From the NCBI GenBank assembly GCA_035281585.1, contig DATEDP010000167.1, forward strand, positions 20,616 through 84,615: a stretch of 64,000 nucleotides of DNA, read 5' to 3'. The position numbers were made by a program, and so were the translations under genes. The DNA is from a bacterium (lineage in GTDB: Bacteria > UBA10199 > DSSB01). Positions 28,891 to 37,914 of the stretch are shown here, piece by piece (within the stretch, counting starts at the first letter, position 1; every line of letters starts with the position of its first letter). The notes below the pieces were generated by a model. The model did no database searches. It worked only from the letters and a program-made list of their open reading frames with translations, and was not told where the DNA came from.

Positions 28891-31800
28891 ATGCTCGAAT
28901 CACGCATCGGGATCCCACCCGAACAGTCCAGCGCTTTTTCCACGCCTCACGGTACCCGTTCATCCCAAGAAGTCTTAACCGAGTTTTTATCCACGCCGGA
29001 GAGCCGCGAGCTTCGGCCCACCGAGCGCCGCGAGCTGAGCGCCCTTTGCCGGGAATCGGACTCCGAGCTCTTCCACACCGGGCTGCTCCACTTGGCCCGG
29101 CGACTCGAGGTCAGCGAGCGGGCGCCGCTGGCGACGCGACTCTACTCCTTGGTGCAAAGCCAGAGTCAGGATCTCGGCTTGAGAAACCGCGCCCAAAGCC
29201 GGCTGGCCTTGTTCGAAGGCGGCGGCGATTTCGGCGACCGGATGGAGTTTCATGCCAGCCATTTCTTCGGCCAAGCCACCGACCCCACCGCCTTGGGCGC
29301 GATGGCCGTCGGCGGCGCTGCTTTCCGAGTGGCTCGCCTCGGCTTGCTCGGCCGCTTGCTCGCCAACCCATCGGCGAGCTGGGCGACCCGTGGCTTCGGC
29401 GCCCGGGCTCTGGCCGGCGGCGGCGCTTTCTTGGCCGAGTCCTTCGCTTTCACTTCGGCCGGCCGCGGCTTCCAGGCCCTGGCTGGAAGGTCCCAGGACT
29501 GGAGCCTCCGAGCTCTGGGGCAAGAGTGGGCCGCCGGTGCGATCACTCTTGCCTCGCTTCGCGGCTTCGGCGCCTTGGGTGGAGGGCTATACCGCCGGGT
29601 TCATGGAAATTCGGCTTCGCCCTGGCATGCCCTTTACGGCCAGACCGCGATGTTCGGCGGCATCCTCGCGGCCCATGCGGTCGAAGAGCGCTTGGGCCTC
29701 CGCCAGCCGACCCAGGGCGCCAATGCCCTGCTCGATGGCTTCGTCACCCTCCTCCACTTCAACGTCGCCGGCCACCTGCTGCGCCAAGGCATGGGCCCGC
29801 GGTGGCAGGCTTGGGAGCGGGGGCTTGATCAAAGAGCCGAACGCTTGAGCTGGAATCCACCCCAGCCGCGCAATCCCTTCGCCGGGCTGGGCGGCATGCA
29901 AACGGCCCCGGCCCTCGCCGGAAATGGCGCACCGGCGCTGCGCTGGATCTCGCCTCGCCGAACCGAGGGATTCGTGATGATGGAGGGGAAACCGAGCGGC
30001 GAAACAGGCCCGGCCGAAGGCGCCGGCGAATCGGCGGCGCCGGCTAGGCCCCCATCGGAGCCCCCCTCGCCGGATAAGCCGCCTTCCTGGTGGCCGGCCG
30101 GCGAGCTGACGGTCGAAATGGCTCAGGCTTTCATCAATGCTCAGCCCGACAGCACGGTCATCATCGAATTCGTCCGGGGCGAAAGCAGCAAAGGCTTGAT
30201 CGGCCAAATCCGGATGGCCAACACCCGGGTGAAGGAAAAATTCGGTTACGAGCCGGAAGAGGCGGTCGGCATGCCTTTGAGCCGCTTCACCCGGCCCGAG
30301 GACAGCGCCCTCATGGCGAGGATGCAGCGGATGATCCTCGATACCGGCCGAATCAAATTCAACGAGGTTCGATTCGTCCGCAAGGACGGCACCGTGATCT
30401 ACTGCGACGTCCGCGGCACCACCCATCGGCTGGGCAACCGGACCATCGGCTTCGCGACGCTCCAAGACGTCAGCAAGCGCCGGGCGGCCCAAGCCGCGAT
30501 CCGAGCCGAGCAAATGCGCTTTCGGGCCCTGCTCCGGGGCGTTCCCGACGTGATCTTCCGGATCGGCCACGACGGGACCTTCCTGGATGCCCACTCCGAG
30601 CGGGCGGAAATTTTCCCTCTTCCGATGGACAAGGTCGTCGGCATGAAGGTCTGGGATCTCCCGGTCCCGCCGGAGCTGCTGGACTTGGCCCGGAACGGAA
30701 TCGAGGCTGCGTTGAGCACCGGCCAGACTCAATACGTGGAATACCGACTGCCCATGCCCGACGGCACTTTTCGAATCCAAGAAGGTCGGATCACCGCCAG
30801 CGGCGCCGACGAAGTGGTCGCCACGGTGCGGGACATCACCGAGGCTCGTCAAGCCGAGACCCACCGGATCGCCGCGGCCCGAGCCGAAACTCTGAAGCTG
30901 ATCGGCCGTGGATTGGCGCACGACGCCAACAATGCCCTCGCTCCTCTCGACTTGGGTTTAAAACTGCTCCTTAGGCAAATGAGGCAAAGCGAAGAATCGG
31001 GCGTCGTTCCGACGATTGAACAGGTCCAAATCTGGAACAACAGCATTGAAACCATTCTCAGCAGCGCGGAACGGCTCAAAAACATGATCGGAGGCTTTCG
31101 CGAATTGAGCCAAGATCCCGCCCAGGGGCCGCCTTTTGACCTCCACTCGCTGCTGGATGCCGCCGAGCTCCGCAATACCGTCGGAACCAACGTGCATCTT
31201 CGGGTCCGCTTAAGCGCCGAACCCTGGCTGATTCCGGGACCCCGCGAGAACATCCATCGGGTGATCCTCAACTTGGTGGTCAACGCCAACGATGCCATGG
31301 AAGGGCGAAACGGCTCCTTGCGCATCGAAACCGACCGGGTCGTGCTCAGCGTCGAAGACCTCCGGCAGCTGACGAGTTTTTCGCCGGGAATTCTGCACTG
31401 GCGAGGCGGCAATTTCATGCGGGTGCGGGTCCAGGACAACGGTCCGGGGATTCCACCGGAACACATGTCCCGGATATTCGAACCTTATTTTTCAACCAAG
31501 ACCAAGGACGGCAAGTCGGGTCATGGCGGGCTGGGTCTGGCCCTGACTCAAAAGCTCGTCCAGGATGCCGGCGGATTTCTCACCGTCGAAACCTCGCCGA
31601 ACGGCACGACCTTCGACGTTTATCTCCCTCAAGCCGATCGGATTTCATCCCGTCCACCGGCGGTGGTTTCTCCGGCCTTGAGCCAGGCCCGCGGCAAGGC
31701 CATTCTCATCGTCAGCCCGGATCAGGCTTTCCGGGAAACGATCGGGGTTTCATTGACCAACCGGGGTTTCAGCCAGGTCCTCTATGCCCAAAATCTCGCC

Positions 31801-32070
31801 GAAGCCCAAGCCTTGGCCCGGTCGAGCGGCGAGCTGGGAGCTTTGCTCACCGAGTCTCGCTTTCCCGACGAAGGACAAGGTTTCGACCTCATGAAAGACT
31901 TGCGCCGGCAGCAACCTCAGTTGGCCACCATCATTTGGAGCGGCCTCGATCCCAGCCGTTACGCCGATCGCTTGGGACCTTCGGGCACTTTCTTGAGCCG
32001 CGACACATCTTCCGAAATCATGGGGGGCGTTTTGGAAGACCTGATGACTCGAAGCCATCCTAGTCCGTGA
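28891..32070 (+). CDS. Hybrid histidine kinase fused to the shared module, with degenerate receiver
   Basis: 1059 residues. The shared module occupies residues 1-320 (LLHLARRLEVSER, FGDRMEF, QDWSLRALGQEW near 203, EERLGLRQP). A Pro/Ala linker leads to two PAS domains (about 405-530 and 535-655). The dimerisation motif GLAHDANNALAP has the phosphoacceptor H677; the ATPase has N-box N794-N800, G1 DNGPGIP at 849, F-box FEPYFSTK and G2 GHGGLGLAL at 878. Residues 930-1055 look like a receiver, but the phosphorylation site aspartate is E988 (TESRFP), the acidic pair is SPD and the switch lysine is missing. Domain order resembles NtrB-like hybrid kinases. No signal peptide; the output partner is unknown. 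Confidence 0.9.
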   Translation: MLESRIGIPPEQSSAFSTPHGTRSSQEVLTEFLSTPESRELRPTERRELSALCRESDSELFHTGLLHLARRLEVSERAPLATRLYSLVQSQSQDLGLRNRAQSRLALFEGGGDFGDRMEFHASHFFGQATDPTALGAMAVGGAAFRVARLGLLGRLLANPSASWATRGFGARALAGGGAFLAESFAFTSAGRGFQALAGRSQDWSLRALGQEWAAGAITLASLRGFGALGGGLYRRVHGNSASPWHALYGQTAMFGGILAAHAVEERLGLRQPTQGANALLDGFVTLLHFNVAGHLLRQGMGPRWQAWERGLDQRAERLSWNPPQPRNPFAGLGGMQTAPALAGNGAPALRWISPRRTEGFVMMEGKPSGETGPAEGAGESAAPARPPSEPPSPDKPPSWWPAGELTVEMAQAFINAQPDSTVIIEFVRGESSKGLIGQIRMANTRVKEKFGYEPEEAVGMPLSRFTRPEDSALMARMQRMILDTGRIKFNEVRFVRKDGTVIYCDVRGTTHRLGNRTIGFATLQDVSKRRAAQAAIRAEQMRFRALLRGVPDVIFRIGHDGTFLDAHSERAEIFPLPMDKVVGMKVWDLPVPPELLDLARNGIEAALSTGQTQYVEYRLPMPDGTFRIQEGRITASGADEVVATVRDITEARQAETHRIAAARAETLKLIGRGLAHDANNALAPLDLGLKLLLRQMRQSEESGVVPTIEQVQIWNNSIETILSSAERLKNMIGGFRELSQDPAQGPPFDLHSLLDAAELRNTVGTNVHLRVRLSAEPWLIPGPRENIHRVILNLVVNANDAMEGRNGSLRIETDRVVLSVEDLRQLTSFSPGILHWRGGNFMRVRVQDNGPGIPPEHMSRIFEPYFSTKTKDGKSGHGGLGLALTQKLVQDAGGFLTVETSPNGTTFDVYLPQADRISSRPPAVVSPALSQARGKAILIVSPDQAFRETIGVSLTNRGFSQVLYAQNLAEAQALARSSGELGALLTESRFPDEGQGFDLMKDLRRQQPQLATIIWSGLDPSRYADRLGPSGTFLSRDTSSEIMGGVLEDLMTRSHPSP

Positions 32071-32199
32071 TTCCCCCTTTGAAAAAGGGGGATTAAGGGG
32101 GATTTAAAGCGGTCGCTGGAAGAGAAAGCCTGGAAATCGAAACAATTGCTTTGCAACGGCTTTCAAATCCCCCCTGCCCCCCTTTTTCAAAGGGGGGAA
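32070..32199. repeat. Family A palindromic element, full inverted pair
   Basis: Left arm starts at the last base of the kinase stop codon, right arm (32161-32199) ends one base before the xerD stop. Spacer start AGCGGTCGCTGGAAGAGAA matches, in reverse complement, the spacer end of the copy at 3618-3748. Fills a convergent junction. Confidence 0.9.
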
Positions 32200-33096
32200 T
32201 TAAGATCGAGGATGAAATTTGTGGATGGCCTTGAGCCGATCCGGCGAGACGTGGGTGTAAACTTGGGTCGTCGCCAAATCGGCGTGGCCCAGCATGACCT
32301 GAACCGAGCGGAGGTCGGCGCCGCCGCCCAGCAAGTGGGTGGCGAAGGAATGGCGGAGCTTGTGGGGGCTGATCTCCTTCTTGATCCCGGCTTGGCGGGC
32401 ATAGTCCTTCAACAAGAGGAAAAATTGCTGGCGGGTCATCTTGGCGCCGCGGCGGCTCAAGAACAGGGCGTCGGATAGGCGCTTGGCGGTGAGCTTGGGC
32501 CGGGCCAGCTCGAGATACTCTTTCAAACATTCCAAAGCCGAGCGCCCGACCGGCACCAGCCTTTCCTTCGATCCCTTGCCCAAAACCCGCACGAAGCCGG
32601 CCTCGAAATGCAAATCGCGCAGCTGCAAGCCGACCAGCTCCGACACCCGGAGGCCGGTGGCGTAAAGCAGCTCGAGCATCGCCCGGTCGCGGCGGCCCAG
32701 CGGCGTCGTCGGATCGGGCTGCTTCAGCAGAGCATCAATCTCTTGGGCGTTCAAGACCTGAGGCAGGGCTCGGCCGAGCTTGGGCAGCTCGACGTTCAAG
32801 GTCGGATCGACCTCCCACCATTTTTCCTTCAAGCCGTGGCGGAAGAACATCCGCAATGTCGTCAACCTCCGCGCGGTCGAGCGCCCCTTCTGGCCGCGGT
32901 CGAACTCGAAGGAGAGGAATTCGCGGATCTCGCTCTCCCCCAGCTTGGCCAGGGTCTTGCCCGGCTTGCGGTCGAGAAAGGCGGCGAAGTGCAGGAGGTC
33001 GCGGCGGTAGCTCTCGACCGTGTTCCGCGCCAGATTGCGCTCGACCCGCAGCACGTCGAGGAAGGCTTCGATGAGGTTGGACTTGGATTCTTGCAT
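32200..33096 (-). CDS. xerD: Tyrosine recombinase XerC/XerD
   Basis: Site-specific recombinase resolving chromosome dimers at dif. The 298-residue protein has an N-terminal SAM-like domain (RNTVESYRRDLLHF) and the catalytic set R150 (ATGLRVSEL), K174 or K177 (GKGSKER), H245 and R248 (PHKLRHSFATHLL), H271 (LGHADLATT) and Y280. Length and motifs are Xer-like, closest to XerD in my judgement; XerC cannot be excluded. No integron or phage genes are nearby, so a housekeeping role is likelier than an integrase. Confidence 0.93.
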   Translation of the reverse strand: MQESKSNLIEAFLDVLRVERNLARNTVESYRRDLLHFAAFLDRKPGKTLAKLGESEIREFLSFEFDRGQKGRSTARRLTTLRMFFRHGLKEKWWEVDPTLNVELPKLGRALPQVLNAQEIDALLKQPDPTTPLGRRDRAMLELLYATGLRVSELVGLQLRDLHFEAGFVRVLGKGSKERLVPVGRSALECLKEYLELARPKLTAKRLSDALFLSRRGAKMTRQQFFLLLKDYARQAGIKKEISPHKLRHSFATHLLGGGADLRSVQVMLGHADLATTQVYTHVSPDRLKAIHKFHPRS

Positions 33097-33127
33097 CCGC
33101 CGGCCATCTTAATTAAGGCTTCGGGCC

Positions 33128-33766
33128 ATGTCCACGAAGGTTTACGTCCCGCCGCCCAAGGAGCTTCGTTTCCTGCCCCGCGAGCCGCCGCTTGAAACCG
33201 AAGGCCCGTTGGTGCTGGAGATCGGTCCGGGCAAGGGTGAATTTCTGCTGCATTCGGCCCAGGCCGAGCCCCGGACCACCTTCGTCGCGGTCGAGATCCG
33301 CCGCGGCCGCTTCGAGAAGATCGCCAAGAAGGCGGCGGGCCTGAAGCTTGCCAACGTTTTCATGGTGCTCGGCGACGCCCGCGAGTGCCTGACGCGTCTT
33401 TTTGGGAAGCGGGCGGGGGCAAGCCCCGCCCCTACCTTCGATCGGATCTATATCCTTTTCCCCGATCCCTGGCCCAAGCGCCGCCACAGCAAGCATCGCC
33501 TGCTCAAGCCCGAGCTCCTGGCCCACCTGCGCGACTTCCTCAAGCCCGGCGGGGCGATCTACAACGCCACCGACGCCGGCTTCTACTCCGAAGAGATCGT
33601 CGCGGCCTTCGAAGAGGTTGGCGGATTTCGGCGCGAGGCGATCGAATCGCTTTATCCGACTTATTTCGAAAAGAAGTGGAAGGCGATGGGGCGGGAGATT
33701 GACTATTGGCGGTTCGTGAAACTAGACCTCCCTCCCCTTTGTAAGGGGAGGGTCGGGGAGGGGTAG
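33128..33766 (+). CDS. trmB: tRNA (guanine-N7)-methyltransferase, with repeat insertion
   Basis: SAM-dependent enzyme making m7G46 in tRNA. Motifs are LEIGPGKGEFLL near 32, FVAVEIRRGRFEKI near 56, the signature LFPDPWPKRRHSKHRLL near 117, and the C-terminal TYFEKKW near 180. Two oddities: between CLTRLF and FDRIYIL there are about eight more residues than usual, coded by a GC-rich palindrome (family C), and the last 12 residues (LPPLCKGRVGEG) are coded by a family B repeat. Both stay in frame, so the protein is probably functional. Starts 31 bp from divergent xerD. Confidence 0.93.
   Translation: MSTKVYVPPPKELRFLPREPPLETEGPLVLEIGPGKGEFLLHSAQAEPRTTFVAVEIRRGRFEKIAKKAAGLKLANVFMVLGDARECLTRLFGKRAGASPAPTFDRIYILFPDPWPKRRHSKHRLLKPELLAHLRDFLKPGGAIYNATDAGFYSEEIVAAFEEVGGFRREAIESLYPTYFEKKWKAMGREIDYWRFVKLDLPPLCKGRVGEG
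33405..33436. repeat. Family C palindrome inside trmB
   Basis: GCGGGCGGGGGCAAGCCCC followed by GCCCCTAC lies inside the trmB coding region and encodes RAGASPAP. It resembles the intergenic copy at 37847-37914. Confidence 0.75.
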
Positions 33767-33845
33767 AAAGTCTGCGTCTTGCAAAATCTCTCGCATGACG
33801 CCATCGCTCTACCTCCCCCTGCCCCCTCCTTACAAAGGAGGGGGA
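33728..33845. repeat. Family B palindromic element
   Basis: Full inverted pair with inner stem around the sequence TTGCAAAATCTCTCGCAT. It contains the end of trmB and reaches the stop of convergent mqnE. Confidence 0.9.
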
Positions 33846-33846
33846 A

Positions 33847-34932
33847 TCATGCCGCCGTCCTGTTCACCACGTTGTACAGCGTATCGCGCTCGGTCGGCTC
33901 GCGGCCGGCCTCGCGGATGAGGGCGACCAAGTCCTTCACGCTCAAGCCCTCCGGCGTCTCGGCCCCGGCCATGTGGACGATGCGCTCCTGCATCACCGTG
34001 CCGTCGATGTCGTCGGCCCCGAAATTGAGGGCGAGCTGGGCGATCTTGATCCCGGTCATGATCCAATACACTTTGATGTGGGCGAAGTTGTCGAGGAAGA
34101 TCCGCGACACCGCGATGTGCCGCAGGTCGGCGAGCCCGGTCGGCGGCGGCAAATGGGCGAGCTGGGTGTCATAGGGCACGAAGCTCAGGGGGATGAAAGT
34201 CTGGAAGCCGCCGGTCTCGTCCTGGAGGTTGCGGAGCTTTTGGAAATGCTCGACCTTGTCCTCGTTGGTTTCGACGTGACCGTAGAGCAGGGTCGCGTTG
34301 GAGCGGATCCCCATCCGATGGGCGATGCGGTGAATCTCGAGCCAGCGCTCGGCCCCGATCTTGTTGACGAAGATCAGCTTGCGCACCCGCTCCGTGAGGA
34401 CCTCGGCGCCGCCGCCGGGCATCGAGCCCAGGCCGGCCACGGTGAGACGCTTGAGCACCTCCTCGACCGAGAGGCGGCTGATCTTGGCGAAATAATCGAT
34501 CTCGACCGCGGTGAAGGCCTTGAGATGGACTTTGGGAGCCACCGATTTGAACTCGCGGAGCAGGCCTTCGTAGTAATCCAATTTCAATTCGGGATGGAGC
34601 CCGCCGACGATGTGAAACTCGGTCGCGCCCTGGGCCGCGGCCTCGGACGCCAGCCGCCGCATTTCCGGCACCGTCAGCTCGTAAGCCTTGGGTGAGCTCT
34701 TGGGCTGGCCGAACTCGCAAAATTTGCAATCGACGTAGCAGACGTTCGAGTAATTGATGTGGCGGTTGATATTGAAATAGGCCCGGTTGCCGTTCTTCCG
34801 CTCGCGGACGATGTTGGCGATGCGGCCCAAGCCGAGCAAGTCGCGGGTCTCGAGCAGCTTGAGACAATCGGCGCCGTCGATCCGCTCGCCGGCGGCGACT
34901 TTGTCGTGAATGGGACGGAGCGAGGGGTCCAT
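33847..34932 (-). CDS. mqnE: Aminodeoxyfutalosine synthase
   Basis: Radical SAM enzyme of the futalosine menaquinone pathway, joining the chorismate-derived enolpyruvyl benzoate with SAM. Started at ATG giving MDPSLRPIHDKV, as in family members. The cluster motif CYVDCKFC is near residue 70, after NRHINYSNV. Other family blocks are HIVGGLHPEL near 115, LKAFTAVEID near 150, LGSMPGGGAEVL near 180, NATLLYGHVE near 225 and ETGGFQTFIPL near 250. 361 residues. Directly downstream of folE. With mqnD at 39.3 kb this indicates menaquinone synthesis by futalosine. Confidence 0.94.
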   Translation of the reverse strand: MDPSLRPIHDKVAAGERIDGADCLKLLETRDLLGLGRIANIVRERKNGNRAYFNINRHINYSNVCYVDCKFCEFGQPKSSPKAYELTVPEMRRLASEAAAQGATEFHIVGGLHPELKLDYYEGLLREFKSVAPKVHLKAFTAVEIDYFAKISRLSVEEVLKRLTVAGLGSMPGGGAEVLTERVRKLIFVNKIGAERWLEIHRIAHRMGIRSNATLLYGHVETNEDKVEHFQKLRNLQDETGGFQTFIPLSFVPYDTQLAHLPPPTGLADLRHIAVSRIFLDNFAHIKVYWIMTGIKIAQLALNFGADDIDGTVMQERIVHMAGAETPEGLSVKDLVALIREAGREPTERDTLYNVVNRTAA

Positions 34933-34946
34933 GGCGATCCTTTCGG

Positions 34947-35486
34947 TCAGCGCAGAAAATTCATGAACTCGGAGCGGGTCGCGATGTTGCTGCGGAAGGC
35001 CCCGAGCATCTCCGAGGTCACGGCCTTCGATCCTTGCTTTTGCACGCCTCGCATCTGCATGCAAAGGTGCTCGGCCTCGATGACCACCGCCACCCCCAAA
35101 GGATTGAGAGATTTATTAATAATTTCGGCTATTTGAGTGGTCATCCGTTCCTGGACTTGGAGCCGGCGGGCAAAGATGTCGACCAAGCGGGCGATCTTGG
35201 AGAGCCCCAGGATCTTGTCGCGGGGAATGTAGGCAACGTGACACTTTCCCCAGAACGGCAGCAGATGGTGCTCGCAGAGCGAGTAAATCTGGATGTCCTT
35301 CACCACGATCATCTCGTTGTATTTCTCGGTGAACTCGGCGCCGTTGATGACCGTCTGTGGGTCCATCTTGTAACCTTGGGTGAGGAAGGCCAGGGATTGG
35401 GCGACCCGGGCGGGGGTTTTGAGCAAGCCCTCGCGCTTGGGATCCTCGCCGATTTGCTCTAGCAGCTGTCGAATTAATTCTTCCAT
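34947..35486 (-). CDS. folE: GTP cyclohydrolase I
   Basis: Zinc enzyme making dihydroneopterin triphosphate, the entry to folate and, via QueD, queuosine. The 179-residue protein has the zinc ligands C71 and H74 ([10 protein letters not shown]) and C142 (HLCMQMRG). GKCHVAYIP and [21 protein letters not shown] are the family blocks. 14 bp precede mqnE; divergent from the flavin reductase with 90 bp between starts. A queuosine gene (queG) lies 1.4 kb away, but this FolE alone does not show a pathway choice. Confidence 0.96.
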   Translation of the reverse strand: MEELIRQLLEQIGEDPKREGLLKTPARVAQSLAFLTQGYKMDPQTVINGAEFTEKYNEMIVVKDIQIYSLCEHHLLPFWGKCHVAYIPRDKILGLSKIARLVDIFARRLQVQERMTTQIAEIINKSLNPLGVAVVIEAEHLCMQMRGVQKQGSKAVTSEMLGAFRSNIATRSEFMNFLR

Positions 35487-35576
35487 TTTCGGGCTCTTTT
35501 CTTTACAAGCAGCCTCGGCCGATTAAACCCCGGCCACCGCCTTGTCAATCCATTCCGGGCTTGGGATAAACCACTC

Positions 35577-36290
35577 ATGGCGAAGATTAAAGAGTTTTAC
35601 AATGGGCATTTGGTGAAGATCGACGAGCTGACCTCGTCGGTGCGGAACTTCCATTTCGAGTTCCCTGAAAGGCCCCGCTTCGACTATGTCGCCGGCCAAT
35701 TCGTCATGGTCGAGATCCCGCGCGACGGCAAAACCGTCCGCAAGCCCTACTCCATCGCCAGCCCGCCCCATTGGCCGAACAAGATCGAGCTCTGCATCAA
35801 GAAGGTCGAGGGTGGCTACGTTTCGAGCTATTTCTTCGAGCTCAAGCCGGGCTACGTCATGCCGATGGAGGCGCCGCTCGGCGTCTTCCGGATCAAGGAG
35901 CCGCTACCGCCGCACTTGCTCTTCGTCGCCACCGGCACCGGCGTCGCGCCGCTGCGGGCCCAGATCCACAGCCTGCTTCACGGCGGCCACCAGGGCAAAA
36001 TCACCTTGGTCCTGGGCATCCGTTACGAGAACGAGATCCTCTTCGATGCCGAGTTCCGGGAGCTGGCGGCGAAGCATCCCAACTTCGAATACATCCCGAC
36101 GATCAGCCGGCCCGAGAGGTGGACCGGCAAAACCGGCTACGTCCAGAACATCATCCAAGAGCGCTTTCCCAATCCCGAGGGCATCCAGATCTATGCCTGC
36201 GGGTTGGTGCCGATGGTCAACTCGCTCTTGGAGAGCCTCGGGAAGATCGGTTACGACCGGAAGGCGATTCACTTCGAGAAATGGACGTAG
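35577..36290 (+). CDS. FAD/NAD(P)-binding oxidoreductase (ferredoxin-NADP reductase family)
   Basis: 237-residue flavoprotein. The FAD-binding site is RKPYSIAS near 60, the nucleotide-binding site is TGTGVAPLRAQI near 120, and the C-terminal YACGLVPMVNSLLESL near 205 is the NAD(P) contact region. There is no iron-sulfur domain, so electrons must pass to a separate partner; the ferredoxin gene at 37.9 kb is a candidate, but this is inference. The C-terminus overlaps the end of convergent queG by 22 bp. Confidence 0.88.
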   Translation: MAKIKEFYNGHLVKIDELTSSVRNFHFEFPERPRFDYVAGQFVMVEIPRDGKTVRKPYSIASPPHWPNKIELCIKKVEGGYVSSYFFELKPGYVMPMEAPLGVFRIKEPLPPHLLFVATGTGVAPLRAQIHSLLHGGHQGKITLVLGIRYENEILFDAEFRELAAKHPNFEYIPTISRPERWTGKTGYVQNIIQERFPNPEGIQIYACGLVPMVNSLLESLGKIGYDRKAIHFEKWT

Positions 36291-37384
36291 GCAATCTCTT
36301 CCCGCACGAAACCATCCTCTTCTTTCTCTTTCAGCTCACGCAATCGAGCCAGTGCCGCTTCCCCCAATAAGCGCCCGTAAGCCCACACCGCGTGCCCTCG
36401 CACCAGCGGCTCGGCGTCCTCCAGCAAGGGAAGAAGCTTCTCGGCCAGCTCGGCCCGGCCGCTGTTGCCGATGGCGACACAGACGTTGCGCAAGAAGCCG
36501 CGGCGCTTGGCTCGCAGCACCGCCGAGCCGGCGAAGCGGCGCTTGAACTCGGCCTCGCTCAATTCCAAAAAGCTTTCCAGCGGCTGGGCCCGGACACCGT
36601 CCCGCGGAAAGAAGCGCCCTTCCCGAGTCGGCCGGCTGAACCGGTTCCAAGGGCAGACCTCTTGGCAGTCGTCGCAGCCGAAGACGTGGTTGCCGATTAG
36701 CGGCCTCAGCTCCCGCGGGATAGGCCCTTTGAGCTCGATGGTCAGGTACGAGATGCAGAGCCGAGCATCCAACTGGTAGGGGCCGACGATGGCCCGGGTC
36801 GGGCAGATCTCGATGCAGCGGGTGCAAACGCCGCAGCGGTCGGCGACCGGGGCGTCCTCGGCGAAGTCGAGGTTGGTCAAAAGCACGGCCAGAAAAAAAT
36901 AGGAGCCGGATTCGGCCTCGATCAAATTGGTGTGCTTGCCGATCCAGCCCAAGCCGCTGCGCTCGGCCCAGGCCTTTTCCAAAATCGGCGCGGCGTCGAC
37001 GCCGGCGTAGCAGCGGGCCTCGGGAATCTTTCGGACCAGCCAGCCCTCGAAATCGCGCAGCTTGGCCGAGAGGACCTCGTGATAGTCCTCGCCCCAGGCA
37101 TAGCGCGAGACATTGGCCTCGGCCGGATCGGTCGAGTTAGGCAGGCCCGAATCGTAGCCATGGGCCAGCACGATGGCCGAGCGGAATTCCGGCAGCAAGC
37201 GGTCCGGGCTCAAGCGCTCGGCGCCGCGCCGGTCGAGGTAAGCCATGGTCCCGTGATGGCCCCGCCGCAGCCACTCGGCGAAGCGCTCGCCGGCCTCGCC
37301 CAGGGGCGGCTTGGCGAAGCCGACCGAATCGAAGCCGCGCCGCTTCAGCTCCTCCCGAACTTCTTGTTGTGTTTTCGGATCCAT
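36269..37384 (-). CDS. queG: Epoxyqueuosine reductase
   Basis: Cobalamin and iron-sulfur enzyme reducing epoxyqueuosine to queuosine in tRNA. Started at the second ATG (MDPKTQQEV); the first lies six codons upstream. The protein has N-terminal DUF1730 features (YAWGEDYHEVL), GWIGKHTNLI near 150, two ferredoxin-type clusters CGVCTRCIEICP near 189 and CDDCQEVCP near 240, and a C-terminal HEAT-repeat-like region. 371 residues fit the family. Divergent from the lipoprotein gene (17 bp between starts). Confidence 0.95.
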   Translation of the reverse strand: MDPKTQQEVREELKRRGFDSVGFAKPPLGEAGERFAEWLRRGHHGTMAYLDRRGAERLSPDRLLPEFRSAIVLAHGYDSGLPNSTDPAEANVSRYAWGEDYHEVLSAKLRDFEGWLVRKIPEARCYAGVDAAPILEKAWAERSGLGWIGKHTNLIEAESGSYFFLAVLLTNLDFAEDAPVADRCGVCTRCIEICPTRAIVGPYQLDARLCISYLTIELKGPIPRELRPLIGNHVFGCDDCQEVCPWNRFSRPTREGRFFPRDGVRAQPLESFLELSEAEFKRRFAGSAVLRAKRRGFLRNVCVAIGNSGRAELAEKLLPLLEDAEPLVRGHAVWAYGRLLGEAALARLRELKEKEEDGFVREEIAYVHFSK

Positions 37385-37401
37385 GATTTTAAACGTTCGC
37401 A

Positions 37402-37845
37402 ATGCCGAATTTCGCCCCAGGCCTCTTCCTCCTCTTCGTCCTGCTCTCGCACGCCGCTTGCCAAAACTCCGTCCGCCGGCCGGAAGGCGCCGCCCCGAGC
37501 CCGGCCGCGCTGCTTTCTGGAAAGATCGAATTGGACGAGGCGGTGAAGGCCCAGGCCGACCCGCTGGCCGTCCTCTTCGTCATCGCCCGCAACGAGCAAG
37601 GCCAGATCGTCGCGGTGAAGAAGCTGCTTCCACCCTTCCAATGGCCGGTGGACTTCAGCCTCGGCGAGGCCGACGTCATGATCGCGGGCACTGAATTATC
37701 CGGGAAACTCAAGCTGACGGCAAGGTTGGACAAGGATGGCAACGCCAATCCGGCCCAGGCCGGCGACATTCTGGGAAAGACCGAAAACGAGTGGGTGAAG
37801 CGGGGAGATGGCGGAATAAAAATACGATTATTGGAGGCATTGTAG
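37402..37845 (+). CDS. Lipoprotein resembling the C-terminal domain of CcmI/CycH
   Basis: 147 residues with a signal peptide and lipobox SHAAC. The mature part resembles the periplasmic C-terminal domain of cytochrome c biogenesis protein CcmI: a start like KIELDEAVKAQ, then PLAVLFVIARNEQGQIVAVKK, a central FSLGEADVM, and GNANPAQAGDILG followed by GIKIRL. Such domains bind apocytochrome c or act as chaperones, but here neither the CcmI membrane part nor the TPR region is present, and no other ccm gene is in the window. The match is by eye. Confidence 0.6.
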   Translation: MPNFAPGLFLLFVLLSHAACQNSVRRPEGAAPSPAALLSGKIELDEAVKAQADPLAVLFVIARNEQGQIVAVKKLLPPFQWPVDFSLGEADVMIAGTELSGKLKLTARLDKDGNANPAQAGDILGKTENEWVKRGDGGIKIRLLEAL

Positions 37846-37846
37846 G

Positions 37847-37914
37847 GGCGCCCCTCGCGGGTGCCCTGTCTGATCCGGCCGTGCATGAGGGCGGGCGCAA
37901 GGCCCGCCCCTACA
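37847..37914. repeat. Family C inverted repeat
   Basis: Outer arms GTAGGGGCG and CGCCCCTAC enclose inner copies GGGTGCCC and GGGCGGGCGCAAGGCCCGCCC. It sits between the convergent lipoprotein and ferredoxin genes; its CTA end provides the ferredoxin stop codon on the minus strand. Confidence 0.85.

Noticed and set aside
32200..33096. Xer-type gene as a mobile-element integrase
   Set aside because: Length, motifs and neighbours fit a chromosomal XerC/D; no att-like direct repeats were found around it.
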